Made by a program: the position numbers and the translations under genes | The notes under the pieces: model-generated | Seen by the model: only the letters and a program-made list of their open reading frames with translations | The model's database searches: none | Told to the model about the DNA's origin: nothing | Shown here: one piece after another, positions 35,061 through 48,870 of the stretch | Numbering within the stretch: position 1 is the first letter of the stretch | How the letters are laid out: each line of letters opens with the position of its first letter | Source: an uncultured Alphaproteobacteria bacterium | Lineage (GTDB): Bacteria > Pseudomonadota > Alphaproteobacteria > Rhizobiales > Ancalomicrobiaceae | Assembly: GCA_937892955.1 (NCBI GenBank) | Contig: CALBKH010000094.1 | Location: forward strand, 1 to 61,255 | Direction of reading: 5' to 3' | Length of the DNA stretch: 61,255 nucleotides

Positions 35061-35749
35061 ATGGCGCTCGACGTGAAGATCTGCGGCCTGAAGACGGTCG
35101 AGGCGGTCGAGGCCGCCCTCGCCGCCGGTGCCGATCTTCTCGGTTTCGTCTTCTTCCCCAAGAGCCCGCGCAACGTGTCCGTCGCCGAGGCGGCGGCGCT
35201 CGCCGCACCGGCGCGCGGCCGGGCGAGGATCGTGGCGCTGGCCGTCGATCCCGACGATGCGCTCGTCGAGGCGATCGTCTCCGGGCTCCAGCCCGACCTC
35301 CTCCAGTTGCACGGCAAGGAGACGCCGGAGCGCGTCGCCGAGATCGGCGCGCGGTGGGGGATCGAGATCATGAAGGCGATCCCGATCGCCGAGGCGGACG
35401 ACCTCGCCGTCGTGCCGGGATACGTGCCGCGCGTCTCGCGCATCCTGTTCGACGCCAAACCGCCGAAGACGCCGCAGGCGCTGCCCGGCGGCAACGGTCT
35501 TCCCTTCGACTGGCGGCTGGTGCGCGACCTCGACCCGGGTCGGCCGGTCATGCTATCGGGAGGGCTCGATCCCACCAACGTGGCGGAAGCGATCGCGGTG
35601 ACCGGGGTTTCCGCCGTCGACGTCTCGTCGGGGGTGGAGAGCGCGCCCGGCGTCAAGGATCCCGAGAAGATCGCCGCCTTCGTTCGCAATGCCCGTGCCG
35701 CCGCGACCGGCGCGCGCCGCCCCCAGACCGCAACCGAGGACCTCGAGCC

Positions 35750-35753
<4 letters not shown>
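35061..35753 (+). CDS. trpF: phosphoribosylanthranilate isomerase
   Basis: A 230-residue single-domain enzyme of tryptophan synthesis. The catalytic Cys is in VKICGLKT near residue 8 and the acid Asp is in FDAKPPKTPQALPGG. GLDPTNVAEAI and DVSSGVESAPGVKD complete the family pattern. It heads trpF-trpB-trpA and its stop overlaps the trpB start. Confidence 0.95.
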
Positions 35754-36988
<1,235 letters not shown>

Positions 36989-36996
36989 GAGACGCC

Positions 36997-37836
36997 ATGA
37001 CCGAAACCCGCATCTCCCGCCGCTTCGCCGAATGCGCGGCCGCCGGCCGCCCGGCGCTCGTCACCTTCGTGATGGCCGGCGATCCCGACCTCGAGACGTC
37101 GCTCGCCGTGGCGAAGACGCTCGCCGCGTCGGGCGCCGACGTCATCGAACTGGGCATGCCCTTCTCCGATCCGATGGCCGACGGCCCGGCGATCCAGGCG
37201 GCCGGCCAGCGGGCGCTGAAGGGCGGCCAGACGATGGCCAGGACGCTCGATCTCGTCCGCCGCTTCCGCGAGAGCGACGCGACGACGCCGATCGTGCTGA
37301 TGGGCTACTACAACCCGATCTACGTCCGCGGCTCCGAGGCCTTCGTCGCCGAGGCGAAGGACGCCGGGGTCGACGGTCTGATCATCGTCGACCTGCCGCC
37401 GGAGGCCGACGACGAGCTGTGCCTGCCGGCGCTCGGCGCCGGCCTCAACTTCATCCGCCTGGCGACGCCGACCACCGACGACCGGCGTCTGCCGGCGGTG
37501 CTCGCGAACACCTCCGGTTTCGTCTATTACGTCTCGATCACCGGCATCACCGGCTCGGCGGCGCCGGACGCGACCAAGGTGGCGGAGGCGGTCGGCCGCA
37601 TCAAGCGCCACACCGGCCTGCCGGTCGCGGTCGGCTTCGGCGTGCGCGACGCGGCGACGGCCCGCGAGATCGGCCGCAACGCCGACGGCGTGGTGGTCGG
37701 CTCGGCGCTGGTGGCGGCGATCGCCGCCTCGCTCGACGCGGACGGGCGCGCCACGGCGAAGACCGTGCCGGCGATCGGCACGCTCGTCGCCGACCTCGCC
37801 TCGGGGGTGCGTGCGGCGCGCCTCGCGGCGGAATGA
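36997..37836 (+). CDS. trpA: tryptophan synthase alpha chain
   Basis: A 279-residue TIM-barrel enzyme cleaving indole-3-glycerol phosphate. The catalytic Glu is in VIELGMPFSDPMADGP and the Asp is in DGLIIVDLPPEAD. Flexible loop residues (TGITGSA) and the phosphate site (VGFGVRD, VVVGSALV) are present. It starts 8 bp after trpB. The stop TGA is the first three bases of palindromic element C. Confidence 0.95.
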   Translation: MTETRISRRFAECAAAGRPALVTFVMAGDPDLETSLAVAKTLAASGADVIELGMPFSDPMADGPAIQAAGQRALKGGQTMARTLDLVRRFRESDATTPIVLMGYYNPIYVRGSEAFVAEAKDAGVDGLIIVDLPPEADDELCLPALGAGLNFIRLATPTTDDRRLPAVLANTSGFVYYVSITGITGSAAPDATKVAEAVGRIKRHTGLPVAVGFGVRDAATAREIGRNADGVVVGSALVAAIAASLDADGRATAKTVPAIGTLVADLASGVRAARLAAE

Positions 37837-37961
37837 TGCCATCGGCCATCGAAACCGACCGATGGTATTCCTGGCGCGAATTTCTCATGCCTCTGATGCA
37901 GATGAGAAATTCGCGCGCCTTCAGAGGCCGGGCGCATCGGCGCCTCCGGCCTCTGGTATGA
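37834..37961 (+). repeat. 128-bp palindromic element, copy C
   Basis: It starts TGATGCC at the trpA stop and ends GGTATGA. Three hairpins are present: 37836-37845 with 37859-37868 (one mismatch), GCGCGAATTTCTCAT at 37874-37888 with a perfect complement at 37902-37916, and AGAGGCCGG at 37923-37931 with 37946-37954. GGTATTCC separates hairpins 1 and 2, as in copy D. Arm sequences differ from copies A and B. It separates trpA from accD and may limit read-through. Confidence 0.7.
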
Positions 37962-38016
37962 TCACGGGCCGGCGCGTCCGCGCGCCGTTGCGAACCACGT
38001 CCGGAGTATCGACCCA

Positions 38017-38904
<888 letters not shown>

Positions 38905-38929
38905 GGCCGCCGCACTCGGGGAGGCGTCG

Positions 38930-40273
38930 ATGACCGGCCCGTCGGGTGATCCGTCCCGGACGCCGTCCGCCGGCGCCTCGCCGCTCGACGCTCTCGTCGC
39001 GCGCATGGCGGTGACGATCCCCGCCGGCTGGGACTTCGGGCTCGAGCGGATGACGCGGGTGCTCGCCCGCCTCGGCGACCCGCACTTGCGGATTCCGCCA
39101 CCGTTCCACATCGCCGGCACCAACGGCAAGGGCTCGGTCGGGGCGCATCTGCGCGCCATGCTGGAGGCGTCCGGCCGTACCGTCCACGCCTTCACCTCGC
39201 CCCATCTCGTCCGTTTCAACGAGCGCGTCCGCGTCTCGGGTAAGCTGGCGGGCGACGAGATGCTAGTCGACGCGATCGAACGGGCCGAGGCCGCCAATGC
39301 CGGCGAACCGATCACCTTCTTCGAACTGACGACGCTCGCCGCCTTCCTGCTCTTCGCCGAACATCCGGCCGACGTGACCCTGCTCGAGGTCGGCCTCGGC
39401 GGCCGGCTCGACGCCACCAACGCGGTCACCGACCGCCTCGTCTCGGTGATCACCTCGATCTCGATCGACCACGAGAAGTTCCTCGGAACCACACTCGCCG
39501 CGATCGCCGGCGAGAAGGCCGGCATCGTCGAGCGCGGCCGGCCGGTGGTGTCGAGCCCGCAGGCGGACGAGGTCGTCGCGGTGCTGGAGCGCGCCGCGGC
39601 GCGGGCCGGCGTGCCGCTCCTCCTCGGCGGGCGCGACTGGACGGCGACGACGGAGGACGGCCGCCTCGTCTTCCGCAGCGAACACGGGCTCATCGACCTG
39701 CCGCCGTCGCGTCTCGTCGGCGCGCATCAGACGATCAATGCCGGCACCGCCATCGCGGCGCTGGAAGCGAGCGGCCTCGACGTCGGCGCGGACGCGATCG
39801 AGCGCGGCCTCTCGACCGTCGACTGGCCGGCACGGATGCAGCGGCTGACCCGCGGCGCGCTCGTCGACCTCGTCCCCGGGGGCGAGATCTGGCTCGACGG
39901 CGGCCACAATCCCGGTGCCGGCGAGGTCGTCGCCGCGGCGCTCGCCGACCTCGGCCGGCGGGCGCCGAAGCCGCTCCATCTCGTCGCCGGCATGCTGGAG
40001 ACCAAGGATCCGATCGGCTTCTTCCGCCCCTTCGCCGGTCTCGCGACGTCGGTCGCCTGCGTGCCGGTCACCGGCGACCATCCCGGACGGCCGCCGGCGG
40101 CGCTGGCCGAAGCGGCGCGCGCCGCCGGTCTCGCGGCGACGGTCCACGCGCGCCCGGAAGAGGCGCTGCGGGCGATCGCGGCGGCGGCACGCGAGCCGAT
40201 CCGCCTCCTGATCTGCGGCTCGCTGCATCTGGCCGGCGAAGTGCTGGCGAAGAACGGCACCCCACCCGCCTGA
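38930..40273 (+). CDS. folC: dihydrofolate synthase / folylpolyglutamate synthase
   Basis: A 447-residue Mur-ligase-family enzyme adding glutamate to dihydropteroate and folates. The ATP loop is HIAGTNGKGSVG near residue 60. TSPHLVRFNERVRV, GLGGRLDATNAV, SIDHEKFLG and LDGGHNPGA are family segments. ATG 38930 follows GGGGAGG. It ends the trpFBA-accD-folC run. Confidence 0.94.
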   Translation: MTGPSGDPSRTPSAGASPLDALVARMAVTIPAGWDFGLERMTRVLARLGDPHLRIPPPFHIAGTNGKGSVGAHLRAMLEASGRTVHAFTSPHLVRFNERVRVSGKLAGDEMLVDAIERAEAANAGEPITFFELTTLAAFLLFAEHPADVTLLEVGLGGRLDATNAVTDRLVSVITSISIDHEKFLGTTLAAIAGEKAGIVERGRPVVSSPQADEVVAVLERAAARAGVPLLLGGRDWTATTEDGRLVFRSEHGLIDLPPSRLVGAHQTINAGTAIAALEASGLDVGADAIERGLSTVDWPARMQRLTRGALVDLVPGGEIWLDGGHNPGAGEVVAAALADLGRRAPKPLHLVAGMLETKDPIGFFRPFAGLATSVACVPVTGDHPGRPPAALAEAARAAGLAATVHARPEEALRAIAAAAREPIRLLICGSLHLAGEVLAKNGTPPA

Positions 40274-40328
40274 ACCGGCCTCCTCCGTCCGCTTCGGCAT
40301 GCCCGCATCGGTGTCATTGTATCTTCAT

Positions 40329-40345
40329 AGTTTATAATATAAACT
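40329..40345. promoter_or_regulatory. perfect AT-rich palindrome, probable MarR operator
   Basis: AGTTTAT (40329-40335) and ATAAACT (40339-40345) are exact inverted repeats around AAT. This is one of the most AT-rich stretches in the window, placed 29 bp before the flavoprotein ATG. MarR dimers bind palindromes of this size, and a marR gene lies directly downstream of the flavoprotein. Confidence 0.65.
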
Positions 40346-40374
40346 GTTCATATGTGGAACTTTGGAGAAGAGCC

Positions 40375-42645
40375 ATGGCCGAGCGGTGGGATGCGATCGT
40401 CGTCGGATCGGGGATCGGCGGTCTGAGCGCGGCGGGGCTTCTCGCCCGGGTCGCCGGCAAGCGCGTCCTGGTGCTGGAGAAGCACTTCGAACGAGGTGGG
40501 CAGACCCACGTCTTTCGTCGCGACGGCGCGCCCTGGGACGTCGGCCTGCACTATGTCGGCAATCTCGAGCCGGGAACCTTCGAACGAAAGCTGTTCGACT
40601 TCCTTTCCGGTGGTGCGCTCGCGTGGAACCGCATGGCCGACGACTTCGAGCGCTTCGTCTATCCCGACCTCGAGTTCCGTGTGCCTTCCGATCCCAAACG
40701 CTACGAGGCACGGCTGATCGAGCGTTTCCCCGAAGAGGCGGCGGCGATCCGGCGCTGGTTCCGAGACCTGCGCGCCGCCGCACGGTGGTACGTCCTCGCC
40801 CTCCAGCAGCAGATGATGCCGGCGCCGCTCGGTCGTCTCGTCGGTTGGTATCGCCGCTTCGGCGCCGATCTCGCCACCCGCACCACCGGCGAGCATCTCG
40901 ACCGCACTTTCCGCTCGCCGCAGCTGAAGGCCCTGCTCGCCTCGCAGTGGGGCGACTACGGGCTGCCACCGAGGGAGAGCGCCTTCGCTCTCCATGCGTT
41001 GGTGGTCGCCAGCTATTTCCGGGGCGCCTGGTACCCCGAAGGCGGCGCCGGCCGCATCGCCCGCACCTTCGAGACCGGTATCGAAGCGGCCGGCGGTGAG
41101 ATCCGGGTTTCGCACGAGGTGACCGAGATCCTCGTCCGCGACGGCCGCGCCGTCGGGGTCGAGGCGGTGGACCGACGCGGGCCGGAACCGGTCACGGTGA
41201 GGTTCGAGGCGCCGATCGTCGTTTCCGACATCGGCGCACGCCTCACCTACGAGACGCTGCTCGCCACCGACGGCGAGATCGGCCGTCGCACCGCGGCGAT
41301 CCGCGCCCGCCTCGCCGGCCTCGACGGCGGTGTCTCGGCGGTGACGCTCTACGTCCGCCTGAAGGAACCCGCGTCGACCCTCGGGGTCGCCGGCGAGAAC
41401 GTCTGGATCAACACCGCGTACGACCACGACGATCTCGACGGAGGCACCGCGGCGGCGATGGCGGGCGAACCACGCCACGCCTATCTGTCGTTCCCGTCGG
41501 CCAAGTCGGGCGACGACCGCTTCCACACCGCCGAGATCATCACCATGCTGCGGCCGGAGGCGTTCGACGTCTGGCGCGGCACGACGGGCGGTGATCGCGG
41601 CGCCGACTACGTCGCTCTCAAGGACCGCATCGCCGCCGGCCTCCTCGGCCTCGCGGAAAAGGCGGTGCCGGGTTTCGCGGCGCAGGTAGGTTACGCCGAA
41701 TTGTCGACGCCGCTGACGGTCGAACAGTTCACCTCGCATCCGCGAGGTCGCTTCTACGGTCTGGCGGGACGGCCGGAGCGCTACCGCGGCGATCCGATCA
41801 CCAGCCGGACGCCGATCGACGGGCTCCATCTCGCCGGCTGCGACGTCGCCAGCCTCGGCATCGTCGGGGCGATGATCGGCGGTGTCATCGCCGCGAGCGG
41901 CATCCTCGGGTCGGCGGGCTTCCCGCGCATCATGGCGAAGGTCGGCCGTGGTCCGGCAGCGGCCACCCCCGTGCCCGCCGCGCGACGTCCGCCGGAGAAG
42001 CGTCCGGCGCGGCTCGTCGCCTCGATGGCCCTGACGCCGACGATCCGGCGGCTCGAATTCGAGCTCGAAGCCCCCCTCTCCTTCGTTCCCGGCCAATACG
42101 TCAAGCTGCGTGTCGCGCCGTTCGAATGGCGCGACTATTCGATCGCCGGGGTCGAGGGGCGGCGGCTGACGCTCCTGGTGTCGAACCGCACCGGCGGCGA
42201 CGGCTCGCGGTTCGCCGACACCGTAGCGCTGGGCGCCGAGACCGAGATCGAAGGCCCGCTCGGTGCCTTTCGGTCGGCGCCGGGCGACCACCGCCGGGTG
42301 TTCGTCGCCACCGGCACGGGGCTGGCGCCGTTCCTGGCGATGTTCCGGCAATCGGCGGCGGCGGGCGAGAGCGCGCGGGACGAGCTCTTCTTCGGCTGCG
42401 CCACGCCGGCCGACGACCTCACCCGCCATCTCTCCGGCCTGCCGGCAAAGACCACGGTGTGCACGAGCCGAGCCGAACCGCCGGCCGGCGGTGTGCGCGG
42501 GTGGGTGACCGCGGCACTGGCGCAGCTCGTCTTCGATCCCGCGACGACGGACTTCTACGTCTGCGGCTCGGCGGCGATGGTGGCCGACTGCCGTGCCGTC
42601 CTGGCGGCGGCCGGGGCGCGGCGGGTCTTGACGGAGCCGTTCTGA
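40375..42645 (+). CDS. fusion flavoprotein: retinol saturase/CrtI-like domain plus ferredoxin-NAD(P)+ reductase domain
   Basis: A 756-residue two-part protein. Residues 1 to about 515 are a COG1233-type FAD oxidoreductase (carotenoid desaturase/isomerase, retinol saturase relatives). It has GSGIGGLSAAG near 11, GGQTHVFRR, DVGLHYVG and a C-terminal DGLHLAGCDVASLG. After a Pro/Ala linker, residues from about 540 form a ferredoxin reductase-like unit: FAD-binding WRDYS near 585, NAD(P)-binding GTGLAPF near 646 and CGSAAMV near 729. The fusion suggests a self-contained NAD(P)H-driven reductase of a polyene or other hydrophobic substrate. ATG 40375 follows GGAGAAG. It is probably co-transcribed with marR. 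Confidence 0.82.
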   Translation: MAERWDAIVVGSGIGGLSAAGLLARVAGKRVLVLEKHFERGGQTHVFRRDGAPWDVGLHYVGNLEPGTFERKLFDFLSGGALAWNRMADDFERFVYPDLEFRVPSDPKRYEARLIERFPEEAAAIRRWFRDLRAAARWYVLALQQQMMPAPLGRLVGWYRRFGADLATRTTGEHLDRTFRSPQLKALLASQWGDYGLPPRESAFALHALVVASYFRGAWYPEGGAGRIARTFETGIEAAGGEIRVSHEVTEILVRDGRAVGVEAVDRRGPEPVTVRFEAPIVVSDIGARLTYETLLATDGEIGRRTAAIRARLAGLDGGVSAVTLYVRLKEPASTLGVAGENVWINTAYDHDDLDGGTAAAMAGEPRHAYLSFPSAKSGDDRFHTAEIITMLRPEAFDVWRGTTGGDRGADYVALKDRIAAGLLGLAEKAVPGFAAQVGYAELSTPLTVEQFTSHPRGRFYGLAGRPERYRGDPITSRTPIDGLHLAGCDVASLGIVGAMIGGVIAASGILGSAGFPRIMAKVGRGPAAATPVPAARRPPEKRPARLVASMALTPTIRRLEFELEAPLSFVPGQYVKLRVAPFEWRDYSIAGVEGRRLTLLVSNRTGGDGSRFADTVALGAETEIEGPLGAFRSAPGDHRRVFVATGTGLAPFLAMFRQSAAAGESARDELFFGCATPADDLTRHLSGLPAKTTVCTSRAEPPAGGVRGWVTAALAQLVFDPATTDFYVCGSAAMVADCRAVLAAAGARRVLTEPF

Positions 42646-42662
42646 TCGACCCACAAACGACG

Positions 42663-43127
42663 ATGAAATCCTCGTCCTGGTTCACCGAGACCGAAGTCTT
42701 CCTCATGCACGAGATCGTCGCCCGCTTCGACCGGCTGGCGCGGCGCCTGGTGCTCGACGACCACGGCATCAGCTATGCCGAGTTCCTCATCGCCATGGCG
42801 GTGCGGGAGATGGGGCGGCCGACGCAGAACGAGGTGTGCGAACTGCTCGACACGAGCAAGTCGCTGGTCAGCCAGCGCGTGGGTGCGTTGGCGGCCAAGA
42901 ACATCCTCGTCCAGCACCGCGATGCGGAAAACCGGCGGCAGGTCCGTCTCGAGTTGACGCCGACGGGTCGCGAGACGCTGGAGACGATCTACGGCGAACT
43001 GGCGACCCATGCCGCGCCGGCCTTCGAAGCGATGGGCGCCGCCCGCCCCGGCTTCCGCACCGCCCTCCTCCGCCTGCGCGACGCGCTGATCGAGAAGGAG
43101 ACGGAGGGTGCGGGCGGGACGGGCTGA
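42663..43127 (+). CDS. MarR-family transcriptional regulator
   Basis: A 154-residue winged-helix regulator. The wing region LVSQRVGALAAKNILVQHRDAENRRQVRLELT (quoted in parts: LVSQRVGAL, HRDAENRRQVRLELT) and the TPTGRE helix mark MarR. It follows the fusion flavoprotein by 17 bp and probably represses that operon through the palindrome at 40329-40345. MarR proteins usually respond to small aromatic or oxidising ligands. Confidence 0.85.
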   Translation: MKSSSWFTETEVFLMHEIVARFDRLARRLVLDDHGISYAEFLIAMAVREMGRPTQNEVCELLDTSKSLVSQRVGALAAKNILVQHRDAENRRQVRLELTPTGRETLETIYGELATHAAPAFEAMGAARPGFRTALLRLRDALIEKETEGAGGTG

Positions 43128-43173
43128 TGGGCGCCGCGGCTCGCCGAAGTCGCCGAAGGTCCGGTGACGGGTC

Positions 43174-45540
43174 TCACCCGCCGAAGAGCTTTCCGAGCAG
43201 GTCCGTCAGGCCCCGCGGCCGCTCCTCGGTCCGCATCACGCTGCCGGTGGTCGCCGGGTCGGCCGGACGGGGGCGGGACGAGGTGGGCAGCGGCGCGGCG
43301 GTGGCGCTGGCGGCGGGGAGCGCCGCATCGGCGGACGACGGGGCGCCCGCCAGCCGCTCGATCGTGGTCGGCAGGCTGCTTCCGGGGATCGCCACCGCCT
43401 GATGGCCGCGGTGGGCGTCGAGCATGAAGCGCTGCCAGACCACGGCGGCGAGCGAGCCGCCGGTGCCGCGCTTGGTCGGGGCGCCGTCGTCGTTGCCGAG
43501 CCAGACGCCGGTGGTGAGCATCCCCGTATAGCCGATGAACCAGGCGTCGCGGAAATCCTGGGAGGTGCCGGTCTTGCCGCCGGCCGGCCAGCCGGGGATC
43601 TGCGCCTTCCTGGCGGTGCCGGAGGCGAGGGTCTCGGCCAGCATGGTGTTCATCTCGGCGAGCGGCACCGGATCGATCACCCGGCCGATGCCCGAGCCCT
43701 TGCGGGCGTAGAGCACCTTGCCGTCGGCGGAGGTGATGCGGGTGACGATGTGCGGGACGATGCCGAGGCCGCCGTTGGAGAAGGGCACGAAGGCGGCGGT
43801 GATCTCGAGCGGCGTCACCTCGGAGGTGCCGAGTGCGATCGAGGGCGTCGCCATCAGCGGCGAGGTGATGCCCATGCGCATCGCCGTCTCGGCGACGTTC
43901 TTCGGGCCGACCTCGACGGCGAGCTTGGCCGCCACCGTGTTGATCGAATGGGCGAGCGCGTCCTTCAGCGTCACCGGGCCCTTGAAGCCCTTCTCGTAGT
44001 TCTTCGGGCTCCACCCCTTGTAGGTGAAGGGTTCGTCGGAGCGGATGGTGTCGGGGGTGAGCCCCTTCTCCATCGCGGCCAGATAGACGAAGGGCTTGAA
44101 GGTCGAGCCGGGCTGGCGCTTGGCCTGGACCGCCCGGTTGAACTGGCTCTTGGAATAATCGACGCCGCCGACCAGCGCCTTGACCGCGCCGCTCGGGTCG
44201 ATCGAGACGACCGCGCCCTGGCTGACGTCCTTCTTGTCGCCGAACTGCGCCATGCCGGCCTGCAACGCGGCTTCCGCCAGCATCTGCAGCGACGAGTCGA
44301 TGGTCGTGGTGACGACGATGTCCTTGTCGACGGCGCCGATCCAGCTCGGCAGCTGATCCATCACCCAGTCGGCGACGTAGTTCTCCGAGCCGTTGTCGAC
44401 CCGGGCGTAGCTCATGTGCGGCTGGGCCAGCGCCATGGCGCGCTGATCGGGGGTCAGCACGCCGGTGTCGACCATGGCGGCGAGCACCACTTCGGCGCGG
44501 CCGCGCGCCTTCTCCGGGTCGTGCGAGGGGGCGTAGCGCGACGGCGCCTTGAGGAGACCGGCGAGCATCGCCGCCTCCATCGGGTTCACCTCGCGCGCCG
44601 ACTTGCCGAAGTAGCGCCGCGCCGCGGCATCGACGCCGTAGGCGCCGGCGCCCATGTAGACGCGGTTGAGGTAGAGCTCGAGGATCTGATCCTTCGAATA
44701 TTCGTGCTCCAGCCACAGCGCCAGCAGCACCTCCTGGACCTTGCGGCCGAAGGTGCGCTCCTGGGTCAGGAAGAGGTTCTTGGCGAGCTGCTGGGTGAGC
44801 GTCGAACCGCCCTGGGAGACGCCGCGGCGGGTGAGGTTGACCGCGACGGCGCGCAGGAGGCCGATCGGATCGACGCCGAAATGCGAGCGGAAGCGCCTAT
44901 CCTCGATGGCGACGACGGCGCCGGGCAGCCACGGCGGCATGTCGGCGAGGCGGACGGCCTCGCCACCGGTGTCGCCGCGATTGCCGACCAGTTTGCCGTC
45001 GGCGGAGACGATCTTGACGTTGGCGGGGCGCTTCGGCACCGCCCATTCGGAGGTCGGCGGCAGGCGGGCGCCGTAGTAGACGACGACGCCGGCGACGGCG
45101 ATGCCGGCCCAGATCGACAGCACCAGTCCCCAATAGACGAGACGGCGCAGGGCCCGGCCGAAGCCGCCCGGCGGACGACCACCCTTGCGGCGAGAGCGGC
45201 GGGGCCGGCGTTCGGAAACGTCCTCGTCCATGATCTCGGTCTCGTCGGCGGAGCCGCTCCGGCGGCGGGACCGCTCTTCGGAGCGATACGAAGCGGCGAC
45301 GTCGTCCTCGCCGGCGGCGAAGGAGGGCTCGTGGCGATCGCGACCACGGTCGCGCGACGGACGGCGGCGGGCGGGGCCGCGCATCGGCGTCGGCCGGTCC
45401 TCCGGGCCGAGGCGCAGGTCGAGGCGGTCCGGCTCGTCGGCAGGCATGTCGAAGACGGGTTCGCGTCTCGATTCCGACCGTCTCGCCAAATCGCCCTCCA
45501 CCCTGGCGCCACGCTCGGCGCGCGGCGGCGCACCCCTCAT
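43174..45540 (-). CDS. PBP1A-type bifunctional penicillin-binding protein
   Basis: A 788-residue class A PBP. A long basic, charged N-terminal tail (about 1-130) precedes one membrane span (134-157). The glycosyltransferase domain has EDRRF (213-217), QGGSTLTQQLAKN and the usual RKVQEVLLA. The transpeptidase has STFK (479-482), the SIN motif in AHSINTVA, and KTGTS. A Pro/Ala-rich tail ends in LTDLLGKLFGG. It polymerises and crosslinks peptidoglycan. The exact start is uncertain because the tail is unconserved; ATG 45447 is an alternative. Confidence 0.9.
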   Translation of the reverse strand: MRGAPPRAERGARVEGDLARRSESRREPVFDMPADEPDRLDLRLGPEDRPTPMRGPARRRPSRDRGRDRHEPSFAAGEDDVAASYRSEERSRRRSGSADETEIMDEDVSERRPRRSRRKGGRPPGGFGRALRRLVYWGLVLSIWAGIAVAGVVVYYGARLPPTSEWAVPKRPANVKIVSADGKLVGNRGDTGGEAVRLADMPPWLPGAVVAIEDRRFRSHFGVDPIGLLRAVAVNLTRRGVSQGGSTLTQQLAKNLFLTQERTFGRKVQEVLLALWLEHEYSKDQILELYLNRVYMGAGAYGVDAAARRYFGKSAREVNPMEAAMLAGLLKAPSRYAPSHDPEKARGRAEVVLAAMVDTGVLTPDQRAMALAQPHMSYARVDNGSENYVADWVMDQLPSWIGAVDKDIVVTTTIDSSLQMLAEAALQAGMAQFGDKKDVSQGAVVSIDPSGAVKALVGGVDYSKSQFNRAVQAKRQPGSTFKPFVYLAAMEKGLTPDTIRSDEPFTYKGWSPKNYEKGFKGPVTLKDALAHSINTVAAKLAVEVGPKNVAETAMRMGITSPLMATPSIALGTSEVTPLEITAAFVPFSNGGLGIVPHIVTRITSADGKVLYARKGSGIGRVIDPVPLAEMNTMLAETLASGTARKAQIPGWPAGGKTGTSQDFRDAWFIGYTGMLTTGVWLGNDDGAPTKRGTGGSLAAVVWQRFMLDAHRGHQAVAIPGSSLPTTIERLAGAPSSADAALPAASATAAPLPTSSRPRPADPATTGSVMRTEERPRGLTDLLGKLFGG

Positions 45541-45571
45541 CCGACGCTAATTCGGGCGATTTAAGGCGGAG

Positions 45572-47911
<2,340 letters not shown>

Positions 47912-48270
47912 GCGCGTCCCCCTCCGGGATCGGGCGGAGCGGCGGCGCATCGTACCGTTGCGCGCCCTCTCGGGGATCCCCTTCGTCTTCGTGGAACCGG
48001 CCGCCGCTTCGTCTCGGTCTTCGGGGCTGCGACCTCTCGTCGCAACGGTTAACCGGAGCCGCTGCCCGGCGCAAGCGGCACGGAGAGCATAAAATTGCGC
48101 GTAATCGATTGAATTTCCCCGCTGAATCATGTTGCATCGCACACATCGAGGTCGTGAGACGCTTCCGGCGACGGATCGGTTGCGACACGCGGGGAGAAGC
48201 CCCACGTTTCATCGGGACGGACCGGCGAATCGACGGCAGGTCGGCGGCGTGGAGTGAAGGGTCGGACGGA
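47912..48270. other. 359-bp divergent gap between maeB and a small membrane-protein gene
   Basis: No gene supported. An AT-rich patch near 48088-48130 (around CATAAAATTGCG and GATTGAATTT) is the likeliest promoter zone for both directions. I could not assign -35/-10 elements with confidence. Confidence 0.4.
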
Positions 48271-48588
48271 ATGCTCAGGATGATCGCGCGCACTCTCGGA
48301 TTGTGGACGGTGGCGGGCGCCTTCGTCGCCGCGGTGATCGACGGCATGAGGTCGATCGCCGCGTCGCAGGTGGTGACGACCTCGAGCTTCGCCGCCTGGA
48401 GCGAACTGGCGCCGTCGTCGCTCGGCGCGCTGCGCGGCGTCGTCGAGGGGCGGATCGGCGCGGCGGCCTGGACGGCCACGACCGGGACGGTGCTGGCGTT
48501 GCCGACCTGGGCGCTGCTCGCGATCATCGGCGCGCTTCTCATCGCGCTCGGCCGCAAACGGGTCGCCCCGATCGGGGTCGTTCCGTGA
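48271..48588 (+). CDS. small two-span membrane protein, PetM-like Rhizobiales family
   Basis: A 105-residue protein with two predicted spans (GLWTVAGAFVAAVIDGMRSIAA and LALPTWALLAIIGALLIALG, split here) joined by a loop containing SELAPSSLGALRGVVEGRI. The pattern, DGxRSIAAS after the first helix and a C-terminal GRKR, matches short Rhizobiales proteins sometimes labelled PetM-like. Function is unknown. ATG 48271 follows GGACGGA. Confidence 0.6.
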   Translation: MLRMIARTLGLWTVAGAFVAAVIDGMRSIAASQVVTTSSFAAWSELAPSSLGALRGVVEGRIGAAAWTATTGTVLALPTWALLAIIGALLIALGRKRVAPIGVVP

Positions 48589-48744
48589 CGGGCGAGGCGG
48601 CGCGACGGGGTGGGCGTCACGGAATCGTCGAACGGCGCCCCTATCGGTGACCGGTCCCGCGTAGGACGCCCGCGGGAGCACCCATCGGCCCGACGACGAA
48701 GCGCCGAGGCGACGAAACGGCGTTCACCGGAGAGGAGGAGGCGC

Positions 48745-48870
48745 ATGTTCGAACCCGAACTCCCGACGAAGCCCCTCGGGCTCGCCGGCGTACGCCCCCC
48801 GAGCGCCGACCGGGTCGGCCTCGCGGGTCGACGCGTCGCTCTTCGGTTTCCTTCGGGAGTTCGATCATGA
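48745..48870 (+). CDS. 41-codon upstream ORF coupled to the CHAD gene
   Basis: It starts ATG 48745 behind GGAGAGGAGGAGG, one of the strongest ribosome sites in the window. It ends with a TGA that overlaps the CHAD ATG (ATGA, 48867-48870). The peptide (MFEPELPTKPLGLAG...) has no recognisable domain. The arrangement suggests a leader ORF giving translational coupling, but a chance ORF in G+C-rich DNA cannot be excluded. Confidence 0.4.
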   Translation: MFEPELPTKPLGLAGVRPPSADRVGLAGRRVALRFPSGVRS

